A stretch of 64,000 nucleotides of DNA, from contig NZ_CP031557.1 in the NCBI RefSeq assembly GCF_003403075.1, forward strand, positions 4,278,001 to 4,342,000, in the 5' to 3' direction. The notes below the pieces were generated by a model, which had not been told where the DNA came from, searched no databases, and saw nothing but the letters and a program-made list of their open reading frames with translations. The DNA comes from Flavobacterium psychrotrophum. Its GTDB lineage: Bacteria; Bacteroidota; Bacteroidia; Flavobacteriales; Flavobacteriaceae. The position numbers and the translations under genes are program-made. Below, one piece after another: positions 43,169 through 51,878 of this stretch (position 1 is the first letter of the stretch; each line of letters starts with the position of its first letter).

Positions 43169-43855
43169 TTAAGCAAGTTGTTGTTTTTTGCCGGCAAGCT
43201 TTTTCCTTATAACCAAAGCAATTATCCAGGTAGTTAACAATGCCACCAGTATGGCAATTTTAACGGAGCTCATTTCTGAAAAGAAATTGTTAAGCGAATG
43301 AAAAGCCGATACTGCAAGTAAAGACTGGGTAGTGTCTGCAACTTTACCTATACCCCAGGTGCCCAGTATTAAAATACCATAAAACAATAGGTTAGAGCTT
43401 GTAAGGTCGAAGTTTAAATGCCACAAAAACCATAGCGTGGCAACAATAATAATATTAAGTAGCAATGGTAACGATTTTAGCTCCTGCTGTAAAAATCCTC
43501 GCCATCCTATTTCTTCAAACAGGCCATAAATTAATATTGCCGTAACGGCGGCAAATGAAACCGTACCTTTTATAAAAAATTCTGCACCACAAATTAAAGC
43601 AACAGGTAATACCCAATATAGCAATAACGGAGCCAGCGTTTTTTTGTAATTTCCTTTCAGGCTCATTACGGGTTTTATTTTAAAAACGGTAAAAGCAACA
43701 ACAGCGCCTACTGTGGGGCCTATGCCATGTAAAATTGCCTGTAAAAAACTATTAGATATTCCGCTTAGTAAATCTGTTTTATCGGTAAGGTAGCGTAGTG
43801 CTATTGCAATGATATAAAAGGTAAGTATGGCGAAGTAGTTGATTCTGGTTTTCAT
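43169..43855 (-). CDS. CPBP family intramembrane metalloprotease
   Basis: This 228-residue polytopic membrane protein has the CPBP/ABI motifs: EEIGWRGFLQQEL (motif 1, Glu-Glu and Arg) and TLWFLWHLNFD (motif 2, His). A last conserved stretch AVSAFHSLNNFFSE supplies another His/Asn. About seven hydrophobic helices are visible. The family comprises glutamic or metal-type intramembrane proteases related to Rce1; some are immunity-like or involved in maturation of peptides. No substrate gene is adjacent. A -7 box lies 27 bases upstream. Confidence 0.88.
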   Translation of the reverse strand: MKTRINYFAILTFYIIAIALRYLTDKTDLLSGISNSFLQAILHGIGPTVGAVVAFTVFKIKPVMSLKGNYKKTLAPLLLYWVLPVALICGAEFFIKGTVSFAAVTAILIYGLFEEIGWRGFLQQELKSLPLLLNIIIVATLWFLWHLNFDLTSSNLLFYGILILGTWGIGKVADTTQSLLAVSAFHSLNNFFSEMSSVKIAILVALLTTWIIALVIRKKLAGKKQQLA

Positions 43856-43881
43856 GTTTCTTAGCTGTTTTTATTATGATC

Positions 43882-43889
43882 CAAAAGTA
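43882..43889 (-). promoter_or_regulatory. -7 promoter box (TACTTTTG) of the CPBP protease gene
   Basis: An exact TANNTTTG box on the minus strand, 26 bases before the ATG at 43855. Confidence 0.5.
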
Positions 43890-43937
43890 TAAAGATGATC
43901 CGGCTAAAAAATTGACGATGGGTAAGAAATGATAATC

Positions 43938-44540
43938 TCACGAAATTTTTTTCCTTATCCGGCTCAGGCTTTCGGCTGTAATGCCAAGGTAAGAGCAGAC
44001 TATTTTTAACGATGTTCTCTGAAACACTTCCGGGCGTTCTTTTATCAGTTTCAGGTAGCGTTCTGTGGGCGATAGGGTAAGCAGGTTTATTTGCTCAGAT
44101 TGCTTGCGGATAAACATAGCATCAGATATGGCTTTGCCAATAGTAAGCCCCGTAACAGATTTCGAATACAGTTCGTTAAGGTCATTATGGCTTATAGACC
44201 ATACAACGGTGTTTTCAAGCGTCTGTGTTTTTATAACCGTTTGCGCCTGCGTTAAGAACGAAAGGTAATCGCTAAAAAACTGTTTTTCGTAATACAGGTT
44301 AATGCAAATCTCTTTGCTGTCGGTGAGAACAAAGTGCCCAACCGAGCCTGAAATTAAAATATTGATATACTTTTCGGTAGCGTGATATTCTTTGATTACG
44401 GCATTTTTTTCAAATGTGCGCACCTCAAGATAACCGGCAAACGCTGACCATAAGCTTATGTCGGCTTTGTAAAATGGGTCAAACAGTTCTTTTACTTTTT
44501 CAGGTGTCGGTTGTTCCATAAAGTCAGGCATTAGCAGCAT
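43938..44540 (-). CDS. Crp/Fnr family transcriptional regulator
   Basis: This protein of about 200 residues has an N-terminal cyclic-nucleotide-binding-like beta-barrel (about 30-130, FEKNAVIKEYHATEKYINILISGSVGHFV) and a C-terminal winged-helix (LSPTERYLKLIKERPEVFQRTSLKIVCSYLGITAESLSRIRKK). Flavobacterial proteins of this type often lack conserved cAMP contacts, and the ligand is unknown. The reading frame extends to a TTG at 44567, but that lies inside a -7 box. An ATG at 44540, 44531 or 44519 must be used; 44540 is listed. The neighbouring CPBP protease, in the same direction 82 bases away, has its own promoter. Confidence 0.88.
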   Translation of the reverse strand: MLLMPDFMEQPTPEKVKELFDPFYKADISLWSAFAGYLEVRTFEKNAVIKEYHATEKYINILISGSVGHFVLTDSKEICINLYYEKQFFSDYLSFLTQAQTVIKTQTLENTVVWSISHNDLNELYSKSVTGLTIGKAISDAMFIRKQSEQINLLTLSPTERYLKLIKERPEVFQRTSLKIVCSYLGITAESLSRIRKKIS

Positions 44541-44564
44541 GTGTGCTATAAGGTTGTGTTGTTG

Positions 44565-44572
44565 CAAAAATA
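44565..44572 (-). promoter_or_regulatory. -7 promoter box (TATTTTTG) of the Crp-family regulator
   Basis: An exact TANNTTTG box on the minus strand with TTG at 44593-44595 after a 20-base spacer. It decides against the TTG start at 44567. Confidence 0.5.
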
Positions 44573-44651
44573 AGGCTGGCGCGCATTAAATACAACTCAT
44601 ATGTGTACAATGATGTACCGGCCGTCTGGTATTACATCGCTATTTATTTAA

Positions 44652-44659
44652 TATATTTG
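44652..44659 (+). promoter_or_regulatory. -7 promoter box (TATATTTG) of the TPR protein gene
   Basis: An exact TANNTTTG box, leaving a leader of about 90 bases before the ATG at 44755, longer than most in this window. Confidence 0.45.
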
Positions 44660-44754
44660 CTAAAGGCAGCATACTGAAGGTGTATTGCCGGCGTTTTAAT
44701 TAAATCTGCGGTGAAGAACTGCGCATGCCTGCCGCCATATGCGGGTTTCGTAAA

Positions 44755-46539
44755 ATGAAAAAAATATTCCTCTATATCGCTTTTATATTCTCGGTAGCGG
44801 CATTCGCCCAAAACGAGCAGCTTGCCATGAACTATTTTGAAAAAGGCGAGTTCGAAAAAGCAGCCATAATTTATCAGGATCTTGATAAGCTACAACCGCG
44901 TAACCCTTATTTTGCGCAACGCCTTGCAGAATGCTATCAGCAGCTTAAGCAGTTTGAAAAGTCTGAAAAACTACTACTCGAAAAACTCGACCTTACCAAG
45001 CAGCCGCAACTGTATGTAGACCTTGGCTATAACTACCAGTTACAAAAAAATCAGGCAAAGGCCGATAAATATTACCAGCAGGCCATAGATGCCGTAAAAG
45101 ACCAGCCCGGCATGGTAATGCTCATTGCCAATGCTTTTGAGAAAAAGGTGCTTATAAAACAGGCGCTTAGTGCTTATGAGGTGGCTATGGCTAAGAACCC
45201 CGCACTTACGTTTGATTATCAGATGGCAATTTTGCAGGGGCAACTTGGCAATATGGAGCTTATGGTAGAAAGCCTGCTCAACTTTGCCTTTAAAAACCAG
45301 CAAAATGTAGGCATGGTGCAAAATCAGCTGTCGCGTTTTATGAATGAAGAAGGTACAAGCGATAACTTTAATGCGTTGTTGCGCAAGTCACTATTACTTA
45401 AGACCCAAAAAGATCAGGATATTTTTTGGAATGAATTCCTGAGCTGGTACTTTGTGCAGCAAAAAGAATACGGTAAGGCTTTTATACAGGAAAAAGCCAT
45501 TTATCGCAGGGAGCCCGAACTCTTTATGAATATTGTAAGCCTCGGTCAGCTTGCCGCCGAAGAAAATGAAGATGCCACAGCTAAGGAGATCTTTGCCTTT
45601 GTGAGCCAAAACACACAGGAGCAGGATATATTAATGAATGCCGAATATTATTTACTGCAAATAGATCTAAAAAATATACAGGATAAAGACCAGCCGCTGA
45701 TGAAGCAACGTATAGATGCTGCGGTAGAAAAATTTGGTACAAATCCGTACACGCTTAAGCTACAATTGCTGAAAGCCGACTTCGAGGCATTTCAGTTAAA
45801 AGACACCAAAGCTGCTATTGCTACGCTGGATAAGGAACTTAAATTACAACTGAATAAATACCAGGAGGCTTCGGTAAAGCTGAAACTGAGCGATATTTTA
45901 CTGCTTGATGAAAAGTTTAACCAGGCGATTATTTATTATGCACAAGTAGAAGAAGACCTTAAAAATGATGCTGTGGGTAATGAGGCCAGCTTTAGGGTGG
46001 CGCGTGCCAGTTACTTTAAAGGCGATTTTACCTGGGCACAAAAACAGCTTAAGGTGCTTAAGTCGAGTTCGAGCCAGCTGATTGCTAACGATGCACTGGA
46101 GTTGTTTCTGTTGATAACCGATAATACGGTAGAAGACAGCACACAAACCGCGCTTAAAAAGTTTGCGCGTGCCGATTTTAAGTTATATCAGAATAAGAAG
46201 CAGGAAGCACTTGCTGAGTTTAAAAACCTGCTGGCTACAGATAAAACAGAGAGCATACAGGATGTAACCCTGCTACGTGTAGGCAAGCTCTACGAAAGCC
46301 TGGGTCAGTATGACCTTGCCCTGCAAAATTATCAGGAGATCATCGACAAATATAAAGAAGGTATTTATGTAGATGAAGCACTATTCTTTTCAGCAGAGAT
46401 CTATAATAAAAAATTACAGCAGCCCGAAAAGGCAAAGCCGCTGTATGAAAAAATGATCTTTGAGCACGAAGACAGTATTTACTTTATAGAAGCCCGTAAA
46501 CAGTTCCGTATACTGCGCGGAGATGGTACGAGTAGTTAA
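44755..46539 (+). CDS. Tetratricopeptide repeat protein, exported
   Basis: This 594-residue protein has a signal peptide (MKKIFLYIAFIFSVAAFAQ) followed by TPR helices through its whole length. Clear units are LAMNYFEKGEFEKAAIIYQDLDKLQPRNPYFAQRLAECY near the N terminus and VGKLYESLGQYDLALQNYQEIIDKYKEGIYVDEALFFSAEIYNKKLQQPEKAKPLYEKMIFEHEDS near the C terminus. It should be periplasmic and serve as a protein-protein scaffold; partners are unknown. Length is normal for Bacteroidota TPR proteins of this type. The ATG at 44755 starts the signal peptide. Confidence 0.87.
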   Translation: MKKIFLYIAFIFSVAAFAQNEQLAMNYFEKGEFEKAAIIYQDLDKLQPRNPYFAQRLAECYQQLKQFEKSEKLLLEKLDLTKQPQLYVDLGYNYQLQKNQAKADKYYQQAIDAVKDQPGMVMLIANAFEKKVLIKQALSAYEVAMAKNPALTFDYQMAILQGQLGNMELMVESLLNFAFKNQQNVGMVQNQLSRFMNEEGTSDNFNALLRKSLLLKTQKDQDIFWNEFLSWYFVQQKEYGKAFIQEKAIYRREPELFMNIVSLGQLAAEENEDATAKEIFAFVSQNTQEQDILMNAEYYLLQIDLKNIQDKDQPLMKQRIDAAVEKFGTNPYTLKLQLLKADFEAFQLKDTKAAIATLDKELKLQLNKYQEASVKLKLSDILLLDEKFNQAIIYYAQVEEDLKNDAVGNEASFRVARASYFKGDFTWAQKQLKVLKSSSSQLIANDALELFLLITDNTVEDSTQTALKKFARADFKLYQNKKQEALAEFKNLLATDKTESIQDVTLLRVGKLYESLGQYDLALQNYQEIIDKYKEGIYVDEALFFSAEIYNKKLQQPEKAKPLYEKMIFEHEDSIYFIEARKQFRILRGDGTSS

Positions 46540-46556
46540 TTTTAATCAAGCTGATT

Positions 46557-46689
46557 CCATTTCGACCGATAGGGAGAAATCTCGACAATTAGAGGTTATA
46601 ATTAAGTTTGGTTGAATTGAGATTTCTCAACTTCGCTGCGCTGCGTTCGAAATGGAACACAGTTTTCCATTTCGACGGGGAGAAATCTC
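46557..46689. repeat. Triple dispersed repeat, CCATTTCGAC...GAGAAATCTC type
   Basis: Three arms occur in the short gap between convergent genes: 46557-46583 (CCATTTCGACCGATAGGG...), its reverse complement-like 46619-46655 (GAGATTTCTCAACTTCGC...), and a third direct copy 46667-46689. This intergenic family is expected to be multicopy in the genome. Confidence 0.7.
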
Positions 46690-46696
46690 TTATTTC

Positions 46697-47647
46697 TTAT
46701 TTGCCGTATACTGCCTTGATTTTATCAACAATAACCTGCGCCAGGCGTTCGTGGCTTTCAAAGGTCCATCCTGCAATGTGTGGAGTAAGCAGCACATTAT
46801 GGGCATTCAGCAAATACTGAAATGCTTCAGGCATATCATTATCTGTAAATAAATGCTCAAACGACAACTTTTCATATTCCAGTACATCCAGCCCGGCGCC
46901 AAGTACTTTGCCAGACTCTAAGGCTTTTGCCAGGTCTGCTGTTACCACGCTATTTCCGCGTGCGGTATTAATAAACCAGAAAGGTTTGGTAAATGCGTTG
47001 ATAAAATCAGTGTTTATCATTTTGTCAGTATCCGGACTCCAAGGTGTGTGCAGGCTCACCACATCTGCCAGTTGCCTAAATTCCTCAAGCGAAACTTGTT
47101 TTGCGTTAGCATCGCCCACGCCAAGCTTAATGTCATAACACAAAACATCTACATCAAAACCGCGTAGTTTTTTAGCGAATGATTTACCCATGTTGCCATA
47201 ACCAATAATGCCTACTGTTTTTCCGTCGAGCTCATGCCCACGGTTACCTTCGCGAATCCATTTTCCCTCGCGTATTTCGCGGTCAGCTTTGTTGAGGTTA
47301 TTGAATAACGATAGCAGCATGCCCAGCGCCTGTTCGCCCACGGCGTTGCGGTTACCTTCGGGAGCGGCAATAAGGTGTATGCCCTTGCTTTCGGCATACT
47401 CAATATCTATGCTTTCGAGACCCGCACCCACGCGGGCTATAAATTTAAGGTTAGTAGCCTTATCAATAAAGGTACGATCAATCTTAAAACGGCTGCGGAT
47501 AACAATGCCGTTATAGCCGGCTATTTTATCCTCAACTTCTGTTTTGGTAGATTTATAATCGGCTTCATTAATAAAACCTGCATCAGCAAGCTGGTCCCAA
47601 AGTAGTGGGTGATTACTGTCTATATGTAAAACCTTAACGGTGTTCAT
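46697..47647 (-). CDS. D-2-hydroxyacid dehydrogenase (NAD-dependent), phosphoglycerate dehydrogenase-like
   Basis: This 316-residue cytoplasmic oxidoreductase interconverts 2-hydroxyacids and 2-oxoacids with NAD(H). Visible motifs are the nucleotide-binding loop VGIIGYGNMGKSFAKKL, the substrate Arg in INTARGNSVVTADL, a Glu-containing region before AGLDVLEYE, and the catalytic His in LLTPHIAGWTFES. Length fits formate/glycerate-type dehydrogenases without the C-terminal ACT domain of full-length SerA, so it may be a SerA-type enzyme or a general 2-hydroxyacid reductase. The start at 47647 (MNTVKVLHID) avoids overlap with scoB upstream. Confidence 0.9.
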   Translation of the reverse strand: MNTVKVLHIDSNHPLLWDQLADAGFINEADYKSTKTEVEDKIAGYNGIVIRSRFKIDRTFIDKATNLKFIARVGAGLESIDIEYAESKGIHLIAAPEGNRNAVGEQALGMLLSLFNNLNKADREIREGKWIREGNRGHELDGKTVGIIGYGNMGKSFAKKLRGFDVDVLCYDIKLGVGDANAKQVSLEEFRQLADVVSLHTPWSPDTDKMINTDFINAFTKPFWFINTARGNSVVTADLAKALESGKVLGAGLDVLEYEKLSFEHLFTDNDMPEAFQYLLNAHNVLLTPHIAGWTFESHERLAQVIVDKIKAVYGK

Positions 47648-47675
47648 GGGCTGTGTAATGTGTAATTCAGTAGTG

Positions 47676-48335
47676 TTAGTCAATAATCATTTCAGGGATA
47701 TCGCCTTCAATGATCAGGTTGCCTTCGGTAGCTTTTATAATATCTTCAACGGTAATACCAGGCGCGCGTTCCAGTAGTTTAAAACCTTCAGGAACAATCT
47801 CTAATACGGCAAGTTCAGTCACTACTTTCTTCACGCAGCCCACACCTGTAAGCGGTAGCGAACAACGCTTAAGCAGCTTGCTTTCGCCGGCTTTGTTTAC
47901 GTGCATCATGGCTACGATAATGTTCTCTGCACTGGCAACTAAGTCCATCGCGCCACCCATGCCTTTTACCATCTTACCCGGAATTTTCCAGTTGGCAATA
48001 TCGCCGTTCTCGGCTACTTCCATAGCGCCAAGTATGGTAAGGTCTACGTGCTGCCCGCGAATCATGCCAAAGCTTGTGGCACTGTCAAAAAACGAAGCAC
48101 CCGGCAATGTAGTTATGGTTTGCTTGCCTGCGTTAATAACATCGGCATCTTCCTCGCCCTCAAACGGAAAAGGCCCCATGCCCAGTACGCCGTTCTCACT
48201 CTGAAATTCAACACTTATATCGGTAGGGACATAGTTTGCCACAAGGGTAGGAATGCCTATGCCCAGGTTTACAAAATAACCGTCCTTAACTTCTTTTGCT
48301 ATACGTTTAGCTATTCCTATTTTATCTAAAGCCAT
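47676..48335 (-). CDS. scoB: 3-oxoacid CoA-transferase subunit B
   Basis: This 219-residue subunit of succinyl-CoA:3-ketoacid (acetoacetate) CoA-transferase transfers CoA between succinyl-CoA and acetoacetate. Family motifs: GYFVNLGIGIPTLVANYV, EFQSENGVLGMGPFP (catalytic Glu of the B subunit in the SENG motif), and GQHVDLTILGAMEVAENGDIANW. Length is standard for a separate B subunit. Its partner scoA lies upstream in the same direction but is separated by a four-helix-bundle gene. It ends 28 bases before the hydroxyacid dehydrogenase start. Confidence 0.93.
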   Translation of the reverse strand: MALDKIGIAKRIAKEVKDGYFVNLGIGIPTLVANYVPTDISVEFQSENGVLGMGPFPFEGEEDADVINAGKQTITTLPGASFFDSATSFGMIRGQHVDLTILGAMEVAENGDIANWKIPGKMVKGMGGAMDLVASAENIIVAMMHVNKAGESKLLKRCSLPLTGVGCVKKVVTELAVLEIVPEGFKLLERAPGITVEDIIKATEGNLIIEGDIPEMIID

Positions 48336-48366
48336 TTGATGATTTGAAAATTTGATGATTTGAAAA
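48336..48366. repeat. Short AT-rich direct repeat flanking the four-helix-bundle gene (left side)
   Basis: GATGATTTGAAAATTTGATGATTTGAAAATT consists of the unit GATTTGAAAATT repeated with a short offset. A related block (ATCTTCAAATTTTCAAATAGG) is found on the other side of the gene near 48720-48745, so the inserted gene is bracketed by similar sequence. Confidence 0.5.
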
Positions 48367-48720
48367 TTACTTAGCCTTGCTTGAAGAAATAATCTTTGTG
48401 ATAATTAAAATAATTGAATTTAGGTCTGTGAATAGCCTTTCATGAGGATCAGGATAGTGCTCAGAGGCCTTACATAAAGTTAGCCAATAATACACTTCAT
48501 CAGCCTCCTTGGCCGCTATTTTAAATTTATGAATAAAATCAGCCTTACTTTCTGCATTTTGTGCTTCGCGTGTATTAGCTCCGATTGAAGTACCACTTCT
48601 GAATATTTGAGATGCCATTTCATATTTTTTAAATGTTTTTATGTGCTCAGAATATGTAATGATATTCATCGCAAACTGAAACGTCATATCTACAATTAAA
48701 TTCTGTTTGTCATTCCTCAT
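48367..48720 (-). CDS. Four helix bundle protein (23S rRNA-intervening-sequence type)
   Basis: This 117-residue protein is of the S23/four-helix-bundle family, recognised by FRSGTSIGANTREAQNAESKADFIHKFKIAAKEADEVYYWLTLCKAS. Members were first found encoded in intervening sequences of 23S rRNA genes and also occur freely across Bacteroidota; their biochemical function is not established. It sits between scoA and scoB and is bracketed by similar AT-rich repeats, so it appears to have been inserted into the operon. The start is set at the ATG 48720 (MRNDKQN), although the frame is open to 48750. Confidence 0.85.
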   Translation of the reverse strand: MRNDKQNLIVDMTFQFAMNIITYSEHIKTFKKYEMASQIFRSGTSIGANTREAQNAESKADFIHKFKIAAKEADEVYYWLTLCKASEHYPDPHERLFTDLNSIILIITKIISSSKAK

Positions 48721-48757
48721 CTTCAAATTTTCAAATAGGCTAATCTTCAAATATTTT

Positions 48758-49459
48758 TTAAAATATCGTCCTCACAGTCCGTTGCTCTATTCTCTTCTCA
48801 TATTTCTCCCCCTGAAAGATGCGCTGTACAAATATCCCGGGAACGTGAATAAAATTAGGGTCAAGCTCTCCGGCAGGTACAAGTTCCTCAACCTCGGCAA
48901 TGGTAACCTTTGCAGCACCGGCCATAACGGCATTAAAGTTTTTAGACGTGCCTTTAAAAATAAGGTTACCGGCCTCATCGCCCTTCCATGCCTTTACAAT
49001 GGCAAAGTCAGCTTTATAGGCTTCCTCCATAATGTGCATCTTGCCGTTAAACTCACGTGCTTCTTTGCCCTCTGCAACCTCGGTACCATAACCCGCAGGG
49101 GTAAAAAATGCAGGGATACCCGCCTGTGCCGCACGGCATTTTTCGGCCAGTGTGCCCTGGGGTGTAAGCTCTACATCAAGCTCGCCGCTTAGCATTTGGC
49201 GTTCAAATTCGGCGTTTTCGCCCACGTAGCTTGATATCATCTTTTTTATCTGGCGCTTTTGCAAAAGCAGGCCAAGGCCAAAATCATCTACACCGGCATT
49301 GTTGCTAATGCAGGTAAGATTGGTTACACCTTTTTTTACCAGTTCGGCAATGCTGTTTTCGGGTATACCGCACAGCCCAAAGCCGCCCAGCATTATGGTT
49401 ACATCATTGCCTATATCGTTTAGTGCATCGGTAACACCGGATACTTTTTTATTAATCAT
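48758..49459 (-). CDS. scoA: 3-oxoacid CoA-transferase subunit A
   Basis: This 233-residue partner of ScoB is needed for acetoacetate/succinyl-CoA exchange. Typical motifs are the N-terminal glycine-rich [92 protein letters not shown], and ending [19 protein letters not shown]. Length is standard. It should be the first gene of the operon scoA - four-helix-bundle gene - scoB - hydroxyacid dehydrogenase. Confidence 0.93.
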   Translation of the reverse strand: MINKKVSGVTDALNDIGNDVTIMLGGFGLCGIPENSIAELVKKGVTNLTCISNNAGVDDFGLGLLLQKRQIKKMISSYVGENAEFERQMLSGELDVELTPQGTLAEKCRAAQAGIPAFFTPAGYGTEVAEGKEAREFNGKMHIMEEAYKADFAIVKAWKGDEAGNLIFKGTSKNFNAVMAGAAKVTIAEVEELVPAGELDPNFIHVPGIFVQRIFQGEKYEKRIEQRTVRTIF

Positions 49460-49492
49460 ACAATTAATTTTACAATTGGAGTATAAATATAT

Positions 49493-49522
49493 AAAAAAAC
49501 ACCTTCAACAGAAGGTGTTTTT
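49493..49522. terminator. Bidirectional terminator upstream of scoA and downstream of the penicillin-binding protein gene
   Basis: Perfect 10-bp stem AAACACCTTC (49497-49506) with GAAGGTGTTT (49511-49520), loop AACA, with T-runs on both strands. It ends the minus-strand gene finishing at 49545. Confidence 0.85.
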
Positions 49523-49544
49523 AATGAATTTAATTTTTTGCAGA

Positions 49545-51869
49545 TTAGCCTCCCATAAGCTCATCGGTTTCTACAGTTGTACTGTCTGATGCGGTAGTGT
49601 CTTTTACTGCCGGTTTCCAGCAGTCTACTTTTATAGAAAGGTTTGCAGGGCGTTCAAAAGGTTTTTCAGATACCTTAAACACCATGCTGTCATCATCATA
49701 TATCTTCCTCATATATATACCCCATATAGGTAGTGCCATAGTAGCACCCTGCCCATAAACAAGGCCTTTAAAGTGTGCAGAACGGTCTTCGTTACCCACC
49801 CATATACCGGTAGCCAGGTTAGGTACCATGCCTACAAACCAACCATCACTCTGGTTTTGGGTAGTACCCGTTTTACCTGCAATAGGGTTAACAATTTTAT
49901 ACGGATAGCCCGTCATACGGTTATAGCCCGTACCGCCGCCGCCGCCCCATTTAAGGCGCGCGCCACTTCCTGTTTCGGTAACACCTTCAAGCAGCTTTAA
50001 TACCGCGTAGGCAATGTCCTTGCTCAGTACTTCGTGGGTTTCGGTTTGGCTTTGGTACAGCAGTACCCCGTTCTTATCTTCTATTTTAGTAATAACAGTA
50101 GGCTTTACATACATACCCTGGTTTGCAAAGGTGCTGTATGCCGCTACCATTTCGCTCACGGTAATTTCTACTGCACCCAGTGCGATTGCTGGTTGCTCCG
50201 GAATTTTGCTGCTAACACCCAGGCTCTTTGCCATGTCTACTACCGCCTTAGGTCCTACTTTATCTATAAGCTTAGCCGAAACCGTGTTGATAGAGTTTGC
50301 AAGTGCCTGCTTATACGTAACAGCCCCACGGAACTGCCCGTTAGAGTTTTGTGGATTCCAGTCGGCATCAATGCCATATTTGCCTTTAGGCATGCTGAAA
50401 GGCCCATCGATTACCGTATCGCAAGGCGAAAGCTTAAGCTGCTCAATAGCTGTAGCATAAACAAAAGGTTTAAAGGTAGAACCCACCTGACGTGCGCCTT
50501 GTGCTACGTGGTCGTACTGAAAGTATTTATAGTCTATACCGCCCACCCATGCTTTTACAAAACCGGTTTGAGGCTCCATGCTCATAACACCCGTTTGTAA
50601 AAAGTGTTTGTAATAACGAATAGAGTCCAGCGGAGTCATTATGGTATCGCGCTCACCTTTCCAGGTAAATACGTTCATATCGGTCTTAACGCTAAATGAT
50701 TTTATGATGTCATCTTCGCTCTTGCCCTGGTCGCTCATTATTCTCCAGCGTTCGCTGTTGCGCATGGCGCGATTTAAGATCTTTGTAGTTTCTGCTTCAG
50801 AAATATTTACAAAAGGTGCATTCTTGTTGGTTTTCTGCTGAATCATAAACTCCTCCTGCAGGTTAGCAAGGTGATCGTGTACCGCTTCCTCTGCATACTG
50901 CTGCATCTTAGAGTCGATGGTAGTATATATCTTAAGGCCGTCGCGGTAAATGTCATATTCGCTGCCGTCTTCCTTTTTGTGGTCTTTAGTCCAGTCGGCC
51001 ATAAAGCCGCGCAGGTATTCCCTAAAGTAAGTAGCAATACCTTCTTTGTGGCTTTCTGGCGAATAGTTTAATTTTATTTCCTGTGTTTCAAGTTTTACTT
51101 TTTCAGCCTCGGTAAGCTTACCGTTTTTAACCATCTGGCCCAGTACGGTGTTACGCCTTTCAAAAACCAGTTTTCTCCTGGTTTCCCTTTTACTGGCAGG
51201 GTTGTAAAGCGATGGGTTTTTTAGCATACCTACCAGTACGGCACTTTCTTCTACCTTAAGGTCTTTTGGCTCTTTGCCAAAGTAAGTTTTAGAAGCCGAA
51301 CGGATACCTACAGCATTATGCGTAAAGTCTACCGTGTTAAGATACATGGCAATGATTTCTTCTTTAGTATACTGGCGTTCCAGTTTTGTAGCGATTATCC
51401 ATTCTTTAACCTTTTGTACCACGGCAAGCAGCGGATTGTGCGAACGCTTGTGGAAAAGGTTTTTTGCAAGCTGCTGTGTAATGGTACTGGCACCACCACT
51501 GGTTCCCAAAGATGCGATAGCCCTTAGGGTGCCCTTTGCATCAATACCTGAGTGTTCGTAAAAACGTTCATCTTCGGTTGCTACAAGCGCATCGGTAAGG
51601 CTCTTAGGAAGATCAGAGTATTTAACGGGCGTACGGTTTTCAAGGTAAAATTTACCCAGCGTTTGTCCGTCGCTGCTTATAATTTCGGTAGCTACGTTAT
51701 AATCAGGATTTTCAAGTTGCTCAAAGGTGGGCATTTTACCAAATACGCCCCATGAAGCCAACACGAAAAACAGGATAACGGCCAAAAAGCCATAACCAAA
51801 TATCTTCCAGAATTTTTTTACATACGGGCGAAAATTTTCCGTGCCACTGTTATTATCGTTTACTGCCAT
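49545..51869 (-). CDS. Class A penicillin-binding protein (PBP1A-type, glycosyltransferase and transpeptidase)
   Basis: This 774-residue bifunctional peptidoglycan synthase has a short cytoplasmic N terminus, one membrane anchor (about 20-42) and a GT51 glycosyltransferase domain (about 60-250; ALVATEDERFYEHSGID and GGASTITQQLAKNLFHKR). A transpeptidase domain follows (about 390-720) with SxxK in GSTFKPF (about 463), SxN in ANSINTVSAKL, and KTGTTQNQSDGWFVG. Length and order are those of PBP1A. It acts at the periplasmic face in cell-wall elongation. It is the last gene of the ricT-gldH-pbp run. The C-terminal tail is Ser/Thr/Asp-rich. Confidence 0.95.
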   Translation of the reverse strand: MAVNDNNSGTENFRPYVKKFWKIFGYGFLAVILFFVLASWGVFGKMPTFEQLENPDYNVATEIISSDGQTLGKFYLENRTPVKYSDLPKSLTDALVATEDERFYEHSGIDAKGTLRAIASLGTSGGASTITQQLAKNLFHKRSHNPLLAVVQKVKEWIIATKLERQYTKEEIIAMYLNTVDFTHNAVGIRSASKTYFGKEPKDLKVEESAVLVGMLKNPSLYNPASKRETRRKLVFERRNTVLGQMVKNGKLTEAEKVKLETQEIKLNYSPESHKEGIATYFREYLRGFMADWTKDHKKEDGSEYDIYRDGLKIYTTIDSKMQQYAEEAVHDHLANLQEEFMIQQKTNKNAPFVNISEAETTKILNRAMRNSERWRIMSDQGKSEDDIIKSFSVKTDMNVFTWKGERDTIMTPLDSIRYYKHFLQTGVMSMEPQTGFVKAWVGGIDYKYFQYDHVAQGARQVGSTFKPFVYATAIEQLKLSPCDTVIDGPFSMPKGKYGIDADWNPQNSNGQFRGAVTYKQALANSINTVSAKLIDKVGPKAVVDMAKSLGVSSKIPEQPAIALGAVEITVSEMVAAYSTFANQGMYVKPTVITKIEDKNGVLLYQSQTETHEVLSKDIAYAVLKLLEGVTETGSGARLKWGGGGGTGYNRMTGYPYKIVNPIAGKTGTTQNQSDGWFVGMVPNLATGIWVGNEDRSAHFKGLVYGQGATMALPIWGIYMRKIYDDDSMVFKVSEKPFERPANLSIKVDCWKPAVKDTTASDSTTVETDELMGG

Positions 51870-51878
51870 ACTGCTGTA

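Noticed and set aside
48336..48366. CRISPR-like short repeats near the four-helix-bundle gene
   Set aside because: Only two or three AT-rich units without unique spacers; no cas genes in the window.
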